A stretch of 64,000 bases of DNA from Paenibacillaceae bacterium (lineage in GTDB: Bacteria; Bacillota; Clostridia; Lachnospirales; Lachnospiraceae): the NCBI GenBank assembly GCA_015057705.1, contig SVDU01000011.1, positions 1 through 64,000 on the forward strand. Reading direction: 5' to 3'. This document shows, one piece after another, positions 47,744-55,270 of the stretch (position 1 is the stretch's first letter; each line of letters opens with the position of its first letter). Position numbers and translations under genes: made by a program. A model generated the notes under the pieces. That model ran no database searches. It saw only the letters and a program-made list of their open reading frames with translations, and was not told the origin of the DNA.

Positions 47744-47766
47744 TGTATGGGAAGAAGTCCCATACA
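47744..47766 (+). promoter_or_regulatory. 9-bp inverted repeat upstream of the carboxypeptidase gene
   Basis: TGTATGGGA (47744-47752), 5-nt loop, TCCCATACA (47758-47766) is a perfect palindrome 37 bp before the ATG. No T-run follows. It could be an operator or a leader hairpin. The rest of 47612-47743 is AT-rich with nothing else clear. Confidence 0.5.
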
Positions 47767-47803
47767 ATGATAGAAAGATATAGATCAGAGGAACGTGTAT
47801 AAC

Positions 47804-49039
47804 ATGAAAAGAGTTACAGCATTTATATTAAGCTTTTTTCTGCTATTTTCCTGTTTGTGCCAGACAGTGGCAGGGCAGGAGCCGGATATAGCGGTTGCCT
47901 CGGACATGATTGTAAAAGCAGAAGAGGCCCAGGCGGTTAATACAGAAGGCGGCCCGGCCCTGCAGTCTCCAAGTGCGATTTTAATGGAAGCATCTACCGG
48001 GCAGGTCATTTACGAAAAAGATGCGGATGTAAAAAGAAGTCCTGCCAGCATCACAAAAATTATGACGCTGATCCTTATTTTTGATGCTCTGGAATCAGGA
48101 AAGATAAAGCTGACCGATGAGGTTGTGACCAGTGCCCACGCAAAATCCATGGGAGGATCCCAGGTATTTCTGGAAGAAGGGGAAGTACAGACGGTTGAAA
48201 CCCTGATCAAATGTATTGTTGTTGCGTCAGGCAATGATGCATCTGTAGCCATGGCGGAGTACATAGCAGGAACAGAGGATGAATTTGTAAAGATGATGAA
48301 TGAGCGGGCGGCAGCACTTGGGATGACCAATACCCATTTTGAAGACTGCTGCGGTCTTACAGAATCCCCTACCCATGTGACAACTGCCAGAGATATTGCA
48401 ACCATGTCCAGGGAACTGATTAATAAGTATCCACAGATTCATAACTATTCAACCATCTGGATGGAAAACATCACTCACGTGACGAAACAGGGAACGAAAG
48501 AATTTGGACTGTCAAATACCAATAAGCTTTTAAAAATGGCAACAAACTTTAATGTAACGGGTTTAAAGACCGGATCTACTTCTATTGCAAAGTATTGTCT
48601 CTCTGCAACTGCAGAAAAAGATGGTGTCCGTCTCATTGCTTCCATTATGGCAGCGCCGGATTATAAGGTGAGGTTTGCAGATGCCCAGACGCTCTTAAAC
48701 TATGGTTATGCAAACTGTAAGCTATATGAAGATAAAGAGATGCTGCCCCTTCCGGATATGATTGTAGATAACGGTGTAGACGAGATAGTTCCTTTAAAAT
48801 ACGGTGGTTCCTTTTCCTATTTAAGCTTAAAGGGAGAGGACTTTACTGCAATAGAAAGGAAACTGGAGCTTGTTCCGTCAGTGTCTGCTCCTATTGAAGA
48901 AGGCCAGCCTGCAGGAAACCTTGTATATAGTCTTGGCGGGAAAAAGATTGGCGAGGTTCCGGTTCTGACAGCAGGAGCTGTACGGGAAGCAAAATTTGGA
49001 GATTATTTAAAACGGCTTCTCCATGCGTTTAGTTTGTAG
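47804..49039 (+). CDS. D-alanyl-D-alanine carboxypeptidase (PBP5/DacA type)
   Basis: This 411-residue secreted enzyme has a signal peptide (about 1-23), a Peptidase_S11 domain with S82-I-T-K85, VASGNDASVAMAEYI (SxN) and GLKTGSTSIA (KTG), and a C-terminal PBP5-like beta domain from about 300. It ends in a short amphipathic segment (FGDYLKRLLHAFSL) typical of membrane anchoring. It trims terminal D-Ala from peptidoglycan stem peptides; in spore formers related proteins (DacB, DacF) work in the cortex. ATG 47804 was chosen; GTG 47795 is in frame but too close to GAGGA. Confidence 0.93.
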   Translation: MKRVTAFILSFFLLFSCLCQTVAGQEPDIAVASDMIVKAEEAQAVNTEGGPALQSPSAILMEASTGQVIYEKDADVKRSPASITKIMTLILIFDALESGKIKLTDEVVTSAHAKSMGGSQVFLEEGEVQTVETLIKCIVVASGNDASVAMAEYIAGTEDEFVKMMNERAAALGMTNTHFEDCCGLTESPTHVTTARDIATMSRELINKYPQIHNYSTIWMENITHVTKQGTKEFGLSNTNKLLKMATNFNVTGLKTGSTSIAKYCLSATAEKDGVRLIASIMAAPDYKVRFADAQTLLNYGYANCKLYEDKEMLPLPDMIVDNGVDEIVPLKYGGSFSYLSLKGEDFTAIERKLELVPSVSAPIEEGQPAGNLVYSLGGKKIGEVPVLTAGAVREAKFGDYLKRLLHAFSL

Positions 49040-49061
49040 GTGAATTGGTTAAAAAAAGAGT

Positions 49062-49086
49062 AAGGGGCAGAATTTTTCTGCTCCTT
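49062..49086 (-). terminator. Terminator reading leftward from the AraC fragment
   Basis: AAGGGGCAG (49062-49070) and CTGCTCCTT (49078-49086) form a 9-bp stem; on the minus strand it is followed by a T-run (ACTCTTTTTTT). Confidence 0.6.
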
Positions 49087-49139
49087 TCCTGACTTTGTAT
49101 GCATGGGCGTCCAGCAGAGAGCCTTGTGTTCCAGGACAC

Positions 49140-49385
49140 TCATTTATTTTTTCGATACTCTCCGGGAGTCATATGAAAGGTCTCCTTAAAAATCCGGTTA
49201 AAGTGCTCTGGATTTGTATAACCAATAATTTCGCAGATGGAAGAGATACTTAAATTTGTAGTCTTAAGTGCCCGGCAGGCTTTATCCAGTATATCCCGGA
49301 TAAGCTTAGTGAAGTTCTGGCCTGTATGTTCCTTGACCAGCTTGCTGAAATGGGGTACAGAAAAGCCAAAATGTTCTGCGCGGAA
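49140..49385 (-). pseudogene. Truncated AraC-family regulator (C-terminal HTH only)
   Basis: On the minus strand about 80 codons encode the C-terminal double HTH of an AraC-family regulator: FSVPHFSKLVKEHTGQNF, LSISSICEIIGYTNPEHFNRIFK, and the classic ending MTPGEYRKNK then TGA. Upstream of the junction near 49382 the frame meets a stop at once and no sensor domain is present. The gene has lost everything before the first HTH, and no start or ribosome site remains. Confidence 0.85.
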
Positions 49386-49582
49386 TCAGCAAACAGCCTC
49401 TTCTGATTGAGTATATCAGAAAACATGTGGAAAAATTCTGCAATGAAAATCCTCTGCGCAAACTGTCTCCTTATTTACCAAGACCGGAGGTAGTTGCCTG
49501 CCGCTATTTTAATGATTCGAATCTGATTGGAGCCCTGTATCATTATAGGAAGAAAAAAAACATTGATTTTATATTACACTGA
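49382..49582 (+). pseudogene. Truncated ROK-family kinase (C-terminus only)
   Basis: On the plus strand 66 codons from 49382 to the TGA at 49580-49582 read GISKQPLLIEYIRKHVEKF, then PEVVACRYFNDSNLIGALYHY. That resembles the C-terminal end of ROK sugar kinases, which have a GG-I-S motif and a final LGN-D-A-GLIGA segment. There is no start codon or upstream domain. It abuts the AraC fragment on the other strand, so a deletion probably removed the 5' parts of two divergent genes. Confidence 0.75.
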
Positions 49583-49595
49583 CCGGTTTTTAAGA

Positions 49596-49632
49596 GACAC
49601 CTTTCACGCGATTTGCGTCAAAGGTGTCTTTT
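49596..49632 (+). terminator. Terminator after the ROK fragment
   Basis: GACACCTTT (49596-49604) with AAAGGTGTC (49620-49628), plus an inner ACGC/GCGT helix, then TTTT. Confidence 0.88.
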
Positions 49633-49659
49633 AGATTTAAAATATTTTTCTAATGGGTG

Positions 49660-49688
49660 TTGACAACTAATATTATATAGCATATAAT
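49660..49688 (+). promoter_or_regulatory. Consensus promoter of the PspC-PadR operon
   Basis: TTGACA (49660-49665) and TATAAT (49683-49688), both perfect, 17 bp apart. The -10 lies inside the first operator dyad. Confidence 0.92.
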
Positions 49689-49714
49689 AACACTATATTA
49701 TACAACATATAATA
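49670..49714 (+). promoter_or_regulatory. Twin 20-bp dyad operator, probable PadR site
   Basis: Two near-identical dyads: 49670-49689 and 49695-49714. Each is ATATTAT, 4 variable bases, CATATAATA, and their centres are 25 bp apart. The first covers the spacer and -10; the second covers the start region. The second gene of the operon is a PadR regulator, and PadR proteins bind such AT-rich dyads in their own promoters, so autoregulation is the likely reading. Confidence 0.75.
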
Positions 49715-49772
49715 TAAAAACATAAATAATATTATAGATGAAAATTAAAAGTCAGAGGAAAGGTGGTCAATC

Positions 49773-50021
49773 GTGGGAGCAAAGCGTTTGTACCGTTCAG
49801 TGAAGAACAGAGTTTTATGTGGAGTTTGTGGAGGAATTGGTGAGTATCTGGCTGTGGATCCGGTTATGATAAGGCTGATATGGATTCTGCTTATGCTGTT
49901 TCAGACATGGAGGCATTTGTTTCACCTGATAACCGGGGCATCCTTAATCGGCGGAAGTATTGCCATTTATATACTTGCAGCAGTGATCATACCAAAGGAT
50001 CCTTCGGGAGGCAGAGAGTAA
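49773..50021 (+). CDS. PspC-domain protein (first of two)
   Basis: This 82-residue protein has a PspC domain: [34 protein letters not shown], then a second membrane segment (about 58-73) ending AAVIIPKD. PspC proteins are small envelope-stress membrane factors. The start is GTG 49773 with AAAGGTGG upstream. It heads a five-gene operon whose last gene is another PspC protein. Confidence 0.92.
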   Translation: MGAKRLYRSVKNRVLCGVCGGIGEYLAVDPVMIRLIWILLMLFQTWRHLFHLITGASLIGGSIAIYILAAVIIPKDPSGGRE

Positions 50022-50056
50022 AGGAATACCCAGGCAGAAAAGATAGGAGTGGACGT

Positions 50057-50377
50057 ATGGTTTTTAACACAGGAGCAGCATTATTGGACGCCATTGTCCT
50101 GGCGGTCGTATCAAAAGACCAGGAGGGAACTTACGGCTACAAGATCACCCAGGACGTAAGAAATGTTATTGAGATTTCAGAATCAACGCTTTATCCTGTT
50201 CTTCGAAGACTTCAGAAGGAAGAATGTCTGGAAGTATATGATCTTGCATACGATGGAAGGAACCGCAGGTATTATAAGATTACGGAGAAAGGGCGGATAC
50301 AGTTAAATCTCTATAAAAGCGAATGGGCAGGTTATTCGCAGAAGATATCCCGAATTTTTGAGGAGGCACATATATGA
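50057..50377 (+). CDS. PadR-family transcriptional regulator
   Basis: This 106-residue winged-helix regulator of the PadR type has ATLLD-like start (GAALLDAIVLAVV), TYGYKITQDV, SESTLYPVLRRLQKEECLEV and a wing segment GRNRRYYKITEKG. PadR proteins repress linked membrane or stress genes until a ligand binds. The twin dyads in the promoter are its probable binding sites. ATG 50057 with AGGAGTGG was chosen. It overlaps the next gene by 4 nt. Confidence 0.93.
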   Translation: MVFNTGAALLDAIVLAVVSKDQEGTYGYKITQDVRNVIEISESTLYPVLRRLQKEECLEVYDLAYDGRNRRYYKITEKGRIQLNLYKSEWAGYSQKISRIFEEAHI

Positions 50378-51120
50378 ACAGGGATGAGTTTATGAGAGAG
50401 CTGGAATATCTGCTGGCGGATATTCCTGATGAAGAAAAAGAAGATGCAATTGAATATTACAGAGATTATCTGGAAGAAGCAGGACCGGAGAATGAGGATT
50501 CTGTAATACGGGAGTTTGGAAGCCCGGAACGGATTGCAGCCATGATCCGGGCGGATATGAACGGACATTTAAAAGAAGGCGGAGAGTTCACGGAAAGTGG
50601 TTATCAGGATGAGCGCTTCCGGGATCCCAATTACCAGATGGCAAAGCGCTACGATCTCCCGGAGGTTACCGTTCAGCCGGAAAAAGACAGCGGGTTTTAT
50701 GAACAGGGAAGTGAACCTGTCCGAAAAAAACGGGGGGATAACAGGCGTACGATTAAAATTATTTTATGGATTGTTCTGATCATTGCAGCTTCTCCCATGC
50801 TTTTTGGCATTGGAGGCGGAATACTGGGCATATTGGCAGGTCTGATAGGAGTGCTGTTTGCAGCGGTGGTTGCAATAGGAGCAGTCACGTTTGCCTTCCT
50901 GGCAGCAGGATTTGCTCTGGCGGTAGCTGGTTTTACTACCATGATCATTCACCCTCTGGACGGAATATTGCTGCTGGGTCTGGGGATACTGATTCTTGGT
51001 CTTGGTCTTGTTTCACTGGCCGTTTGCGGTGTGTTTTATGGAAAGTTTCTACCGTTTCTGTTTCGAAGCTGTATCGATCTGTTTAACCGGTTGTTACACG
51101 GAAGGAGGGCGCGGACATGA
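50374..51120 (+). CDS. HAAS/DUF1700-domain membrane protein
   Basis: This 248-residue protein has an N-terminal HAAS domain (FMRELEYLLADIPDEEKEDAIEYY), which in Firmicutes usually goes with a PadR regulator. A polar linker follows, then four or more Gly/Ala-rich membrane spans from about 125 to 230. HAAS proteins are thought to pass a signal to or from the PadR protein or adjoining membrane proteins. It overlaps padR and the DUF4097 gene by 4 nt on each side. Confidence 0.88.
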   Translation: MNRDEFMRELEYLLADIPDEEKEDAIEYYRDYLEEAGPENEDSVIREFGSPERIAAMIRADMNGHLKEGGEFTESGYQDERFRDPNYQMAKRYDLPEVTVQPEKDSGFYEQGSEPVRKKRGDNRRTIKIILWIVLIIAASPMLFGIGGGILGILAGLIGVLFAAVVAIGAVTFAFLAAGFALAVAGFTTMIIHPLDGILLLGLGILILGLGLVSLAVCGVFYGKFLPFLFRSCIDLFNRLLHGRRART

Positions 51121-52010
51121 ACAAATTTATGAAAAAATGTGTGATTGCAGGAATAATCCTTGTAGTTGCGGGCGGTATTATGGCTGCGACAGCGGTAACC
51201 TATGGAGCTGATCTTCGGGACATTGTTCCAAGGGGAAGCGGCTTCTGGAAAGATACATTTTCTGATTTCTCATTTGAGGATCTGGATTATGAAAACCAGC
51301 CAAAAGGTTGGGTAGATTATACTGATTTTAATATTGAAGTACCGGAAGAAAAAGGCCAGCAGATTTATACCACCGGTACAGCAAAAAGCCTGAGTGTAGA
51401 TATCAGAGCAGGAAGGGTTTTTATAGTAGAGGATCCAGCTGTAAGTGAGTTAACCATATATTGCAACAAAAAGGATGGTAACTGGAATCTGAAAGATGAG
51501 AATGATGAGTTGGATCTGACAACCGGGAGCGGGTTCATGTCAGATGACACGGATCTTGTGATGACGATCAGCGTGCCCCAGGGGTATCGTTTTTCAGATG
51601 TGGATTTAGCGGTTTCCAAGAAGAGAGGGATGCATGGTCTGGATCCAATTATAGCCTGCCGGTCCATATCTGCTGATGACATGAGTCTTAATGTAAAGGC
51701 GGGTGCACTTTCCGTGAGTAAGGGTAATGTAGGCGATTTAGACATTAAATGCAGCGTTGGTGCAGTGGAATATACCGGTACAACCACCGGTGATATTAAC
51801 GGAGATTGCAAAGTAGGTGCCGTCCTGCTGCTTCTTTCAGGCAAAAAGGAAGATTACAATTACAAGATTCAGTCAAAGGTTGGAGGAATAAAAATCGCAG
51901 ATGAGCAGATGGCAGCCATTGCCGGCAAAGATAGCTGGGATTATTCCGCCAGTAAGGACATGAATTTAGATTGCAGCACAGGTGGGATAGAAGTAAAATT
52001 TTATGAATAA
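51117..52010 (+). CDS. DUF4097-family adhesin-like protein with N-terminal membrane span
   Basis: This 297-residue protein has a membrane span (about 8-29) and then an extracellular domain with repeating short beta strands (LSVDIRAGRVFIVED; MSLNVKAGALSVSKGNVGDLDIKCSVGAVEY), typical of the DUF4097/DUF4098 beta-helix-like family. The family is often found in HAAS/PadR/PspC operons. Its function is unknown. It overlaps the HAAS gene by 4 nt. Confidence 0.87.
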   Translation: MNKFMKKCVIAGIILVVAGGIMAATAVTYGADLRDIVPRGSGFWKDTFSDFSFEDLDYENQPKGWVDYTDFNIEVPEEKGQQIYTTGTAKSLSVDIRAGRVFIVEDPAVSELTIYCNKKDGNWNLKDENDELDLTTGSGFMSDDTDLVMTISVPQGYRFSDVDLAVSKKRGMHGLDPIIACRSISADDMSLNVKAGALSVSKGNVGDLDIKCSVGAVEYTGTTTGDINGDCKVGAVLLLLSGKKEDYNYKIQSKVGGIKIADEQMAAIAGKDSWDYSASKDMNLDCSTGGIEVKFYE

Positions 52011-52048
52011 TAGATTAGCATGGTGACAACAAGAGAGGAGATTAAGAC

Positions 52049-52228
52049 ATGGAGAAAAAATTATACCGTTCTGATACGGACAAAATGCTGTGTGGTGTAT
52101 GTGGTGGAATTGCAGAATATTTTGATGTAGACCCTACGATAATCCGCCTTTTATGGGCAATTCTTGCCTGTACGGGTTCCGGAATTGTAGCCTATATCAT
52201 TGCAGCCGTGATTATACCAAAAAGATAA
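52049..52228 (+). CDS. PspC-domain protein (second, 59 residues)
   Basis: A short gene of 59 codons: [20 protein letters not shown], then [21 protein letters not shown] and a last segment ending AAVIIPKR. It is a close paralogue of the PspC protein that heads the operon, but lacks the ~20-residue loop between the two hydrophobic segments. AGAGAGGAG lies upstream of the ATG. It ends the operon; a terminator follows. Confidence 0.9.
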   Translation: MEKKLYRSDTDKMLCGVCGGIAEYFDVDPTIIRLLWAILACTGSGIVAYIIAAVIIPKR

Positions 52229-52241
52229 CGTAAAACGAAGA

Positions 52242-52272
52242 AGAGAGAAGCTTTTTTGCTTCTTTCTTTTTT
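52242..52272 (+). terminator. Terminator after the PspC-PadR operon
   Basis: AGAGAGAAGC (52242-52251), loop of six Ts, GCTTCTTTCT (52258-52267) with one G-U pair, then a T-run. Confidence 0.82.
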
Positions 52273-52346
52273 GTTTTAAAAAATGGAGTTTACTTCCATT
52301 TGAAACGGGCATACTCTTTTTAGATTTATGAAAGGAGAACGACAGT

Positions 52347-52568
52347 ATGCCAAAAGGAAAAAAATCAGAACCCTTCGATCCCCGCAATTTAAAACCGGAG
52401 GAGGTACTTAAATTTGAAATAGCCACAGAGCTTGGCCTTGATGAGAAAGTAATAAAAGGAGGCTGGCGCTGTTTAAGTGCAAAGGAGAGCGGTCGCATCG
52501 GCGGTCTGATTACCAAGAGAAAAAGAGAAATGAAGAACGATGCAATTGAGAAAAAAGAGGAAGTATAG
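52347..52568 (+). CDS. Alpha/beta-type small acid-soluble spore protein
   Basis: This 73-residue protein has the two SASP regions: LKFEIATELGLDEKV near residue 21 and SAKESGRIGGLITKRK near 46. Alpha/beta SASPs coat spore DNA, protect it from UV and chemicals, and are degraded by Gpr at germination. The charged N-terminus and C-terminus fit clostridial members. GGAG precedes the ATG. A forespore sigma-G promoter would be expected, but I could not define one with confidence. The gene shows the organism forms spores. Confidence 0.83.
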   Translation: MPKGKKSEPFDPRNLKPEEVLKFEIATELGLDEKVIKGGWRCLSAKESGRIGGLITKRKREMKNDAIEKKEEV

Positions 52569-52587
52569 GTAAAAAGCAGGAAATTCC

Positions 52588-52616
52588 TTGCACCGGAAGC
52601 AAAAATCTTTTATAAT
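52588..52616 (+). promoter_or_regulatory. Promoter of the cobalamin operon
   Basis: TTGCAC (52588-52593) and a perfect TATAAT (52611-52616), 17 bp apart. Transcription would start at about 52623, only ~17 nt before the cbiD start, so there is no room for a cobalamin riboswitch. Confidence 0.8.
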
Positions 52617-52639
52617 ATTTTTCGAAGAGGAAGAGAAAT

Positions 52640-53797
52640 ATGGATAAAAGAGAATTGCGATGCGGATTTACCACTGGTACCTGTGCGGCTGTTGCTGCCA
52701 AAGCGGCGGCAGCAATGCTGCTTATGGGAAACCAGTTACAACATATGAAGCTAATGACGCCAAAAGGGACGGAAGCTGATCTGCCCCTTTTTCATGTTGT
52801 CATGAAGCCGGACAAGGTGTCATGTGCGGTGAAAAAAGATGCAGGTGACGACCCGGATGTAACAGACCAGGCGCTAATCTATGCGTCTGTGGAATTATTA
52901 GATGAAACCGGAGATGGAGCATCTCCGACCGGCTGTTCTTTTGTCAGAGAAAAGACCGGAGAATTCGGGCAGCTGATTTTAACAGCGTCGGAAGGTGTGG
53001 GCCGGGTAACCAAACCCGGCCTTTCTTCACCTGTGGGATATCCGGCTATTAATCCAGTACCCAGAAGCATGATTTTTGATGAAGTGGATGAAGTTAGAAG
53101 AACAGCAGATTATAAAGGTGCCCTGCTAATCTGTATCTGGATTCCAGAAGGCAGGGCACTTGCAGAAAAGACCTTTAATTCTAAACTTGGAATTATAGGC
53201 GGATTGTCTATTCTTGGAACAACCGGAATTGTAAAACCCATGAGTGAAGAGGCTCTGACTGCCACCATTTCCCTGGAGCTTCATATGAAAGCGGTGGCTG
53301 GCCTGAAACGTGTGATACTGACACCTGGCAATTATGGGGAATCTTTTATAAAAGATCAGTTAAATCTTCCAGACGGGGAAGGTGTTACCATCAGTAATTT
53401 TATCCGCCAATCCTGTACTATGGTGAAGGAGGAAGGGTTTGAACAGATCCTTTTTGTGGGACACATCGGGAAACTGATAAAGGTTGCGGGAGGGGTGGAA
53501 AACACCCATTCCAGATACGGGGACCGTCGTATGGAGGTGCTCTGGGATTGTGCCAGAGAGTTTTTAAGCAGCGATAAAAAAGAAGTGATTCTACAATCTA
53601 ACACCATGGAGACGGCAGCTGGGATATTAGAAGAGATGGGAGTCTTAAAACCGGTGATGTCTGAGGTGGTAAACAGAATAAAGGCATATATGACAGAGTG
53701 GACAGGAGGAATTACAGTGGAAGTAATTACATTTTCTAATACACTTGGTATTCTTTCCATGACGCCGGATGTTCTTAATATGATAAAAAATAGATAA
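52640..53797 (+). CDS. cbiD: Cobalt-precorrin-5B (C1)-methyltransferase CbiD
   Basis: CbiD methylates C1 of cobalt-precorrin-5B in the anaerobic cobalamin pathway. The 385-residue protein starts with the CbiD signature RCGFTTGTCAAVAAKAA, has DDPDVTDQ, INPVPRSM and LTPGNYGE, and ends in the usual SNTLGILS region. It is the first gene of the cbi/cob operon, which is tightly packed to 62584. GAAGAGG precedes the ATG. Confidence 0.95.
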   Translation: MDKRELRCGFTTGTCAAVAAKAAAAMLLMGNQLQHMKLMTPKGTEADLPLFHVVMKPDKVSCAVKKDAGDDPDVTDQALIYASVELLDETGDGASPTGCSFVREKTGEFGQLILTASEGVGRVTKPGLSSPVGYPAINPVPRSMIFDEVDEVRRTADYKGALLICIWIPEGRALAEKTFNSKLGIIGGLSILGTTGIVKPMSEEALTATISLELHMKAVAGLKRVILTPGNYGESFIKDQLNLPDGEGVTISNFIRQSCTMVKEEGFEQILFVGHIGKLIKVAGGVENTHSRYGDRRMEVLWDCAREFLSSDKKEVILQSNTMETAAGILEEMGVLKPVMSEVVNRIKAYMTEWTGGITVEVITFSNTLGILSMTPDVLNMIKNR

Positions 53798-53822
53798 GTA
53801 ATTGGACACAGGAGGATAACAA

Positions 53823-54500
53823 ATGGCTGGAATCATGTATGGTATTGGGGTAGGGCCGGGAGATCCGGAACTGATGACTTTAAAAGCGGTTCGGAGAATC
53901 CGGGAAATGGATGTAATTGCCATCCCTCACAGCGATAAAAATATTTGTACGGCATACCAGATTGCAAAAGCGGCAGTTCCTGAGATTGAGGAAAAGGAAT
54001 GCCTTTATCTGCCCATGCCCATGACAAAAGATAAAAAAGTATTAAAAGACAGCCATGAATCTGCTGCAAAAGCAGTGATGGAACGGCTGGACAGAGGCGA
54101 GAACGTGGGATTTATTACCCTTGGAGATGTTACGATTTATTCCACCTGCAGTTATCTTTTAGAAAGGCTGTGGAAGGAAGGCTATGCGACCCGGCTGGAA
54201 AGCGGTATTACATCATTTTGTGCCGTTGCGGCCAGGCTAGGTATTCCTCTGGTAACAGGAGCGGAAGAGCTTCACGTAATCCCTGCCTCTTATCAGATAA
54301 AAGATGCATTAAAGCTTCCTGGTGTTAAGGTTCTTATGAAAGCAGGAAGACAGATGAAAGCAGTTAAGGAAGAGATCAGTGCCGGGGGGGTTGAGGCTGT
54401 TATGGTGGAGAACTGCGGCATGTCAGATGAGAGGGTCTATCATTCCCTTGTGGAGATACCCGACGAGGTAGGTTATTATTCATTGATCATAGTGAGGTAA
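53823..54500 (+). CDS. cbiL: Precorrin-2 C20-methyltransferase CbiL
   Basis: This 225-residue tetrapyrrole methylase adds the C20 methyl group to cobalt-precorrin-2. It has YGIGVGPGDPELMTLKA near the N-terminus, the FITLGDVTIYSTCSYL motif, and an ESGITSFCAVAARLG segment, all typical of CbiL/CobI. It is 25 bp after cbiD and 2 bp before cbiF. AGGAGG precedes the ATG. Confidence 0.94.
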   Translation: MAGIMYGIGVGPGDPELMTLKAVRRIREMDVIAIPHSDKNICTAYQIAKAAVPEIEEKECLYLPMPMTKDKKVLKDSHESAAKAVMERLDRGENVGFITLGDVTIYSTCSYLLERLWKEGYATRLESGITSFCAVAARLGIPLVTGAEELHVIPASYQIKDALKLPGVKVLMKAGRQMKAVKEEISAGGVEAVMVENCGMSDERVYHSLVEIPDEVGYYSLIIVR

Positions 54501-54502
54501 AT

Positions 54503-55270
54503 ATGGTACATATAGTTGGAGCAGGTCCGGGAGCACCGGATTTAATAACAGTTAGAGGAAAAGAACTTTTAGAAAAAGCGGATGTCATTATCTATGCAGG
54601 TTCCCTGGTAAATCCCGCTCTTCTGGATTATAAAAAGCCAGACTGCGCTGTTTATGACAGTGCAAAGATGACCCTGGAAGAGGTGATTGAAGTGGTGGTA
54701 CAGGCAGAGTCAGATGGGAAAATGACGGTACGCCTCCATACAGGAGATCCATGCATTTACGGTGCCATCAGAGAGCAGATGGACGAGCTTGATAACAGGG
54801 GGATTTCCTATGAAATCTGCCCGGGTGTCAGCTCCTTTTGCGGCGCAGCTTCTGCAATGAAGATGGAATATACACTTCCTGAGGTAACACAGAGTGTGAT
54901 TATTACCAGAATGGCAGGGCGTACTCCGGTGCCGGAACGGGAATCCATCGCGTCTTTTGCGGCCCATGGTGCAACCATGGTGATTTTTTTAAGTACAGGA
55001 ATGTTAAAGGAACTGTCAAATGAGCTGATCCGCGGCGGATACTCACCGGAAACTCCGGCAGCCATTTGCTATAAGGCAACATGGCCCGAGGAAAAGACCG
55101 TTGTTTGTACCGTTTCCACATTGGAAGAACGCGCCCAGAGGGAGCAGATAAGAAAAACAGCTCTGATTCTGGTGGGAGATGCGGTGTCACAAAGTAATTA
55201 CAGCCGTTCACTTCTTTATGATCCATCGTTTACCACTGAATTTCGGAAAGGAACCGGGGAGACGGTATGA
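54503..55270 (+). CDS. cbiF: Cobalt-precorrin-4 C11-methyltransferase CbiF
   Basis: This 255-residue tetrapyrrole methylase adds the C11 methyl. Motifs: VHIVGAGPGAPDLITVRG, YAGSLVNPALL, RLHTGDPCIYGAIREQMD, and CPGVSSFCGAAS. The RLHTGDPCIYGA segment is the mark of CbiF/CobM. It overlaps cbiG by 4 nt. The ribosome site (GAGGTAAAT) is short and lies over the cbiL stop. Confidence 0.95.
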   Translation: MVHIVGAGPGAPDLITVRGKELLEKADVIIYAGSLVNPALLDYKKPDCAVYDSAKMTLEEVIEVVVQAESDGKMTVRLHTGDPCIYGAIREQMDELDNRGISYEICPGVSSFCGAASAMKMEYTLPEVTQSVIITRMAGRTPVPERESIASFAAHGATMVIFLSTGMLKELSNELIRGGYSPETPAAICYKATWPEEKTVVCTVSTLEERAQREQIRKTALILVGDAVSQSNYSRSLLYDPSFTTEFRKGTGETV

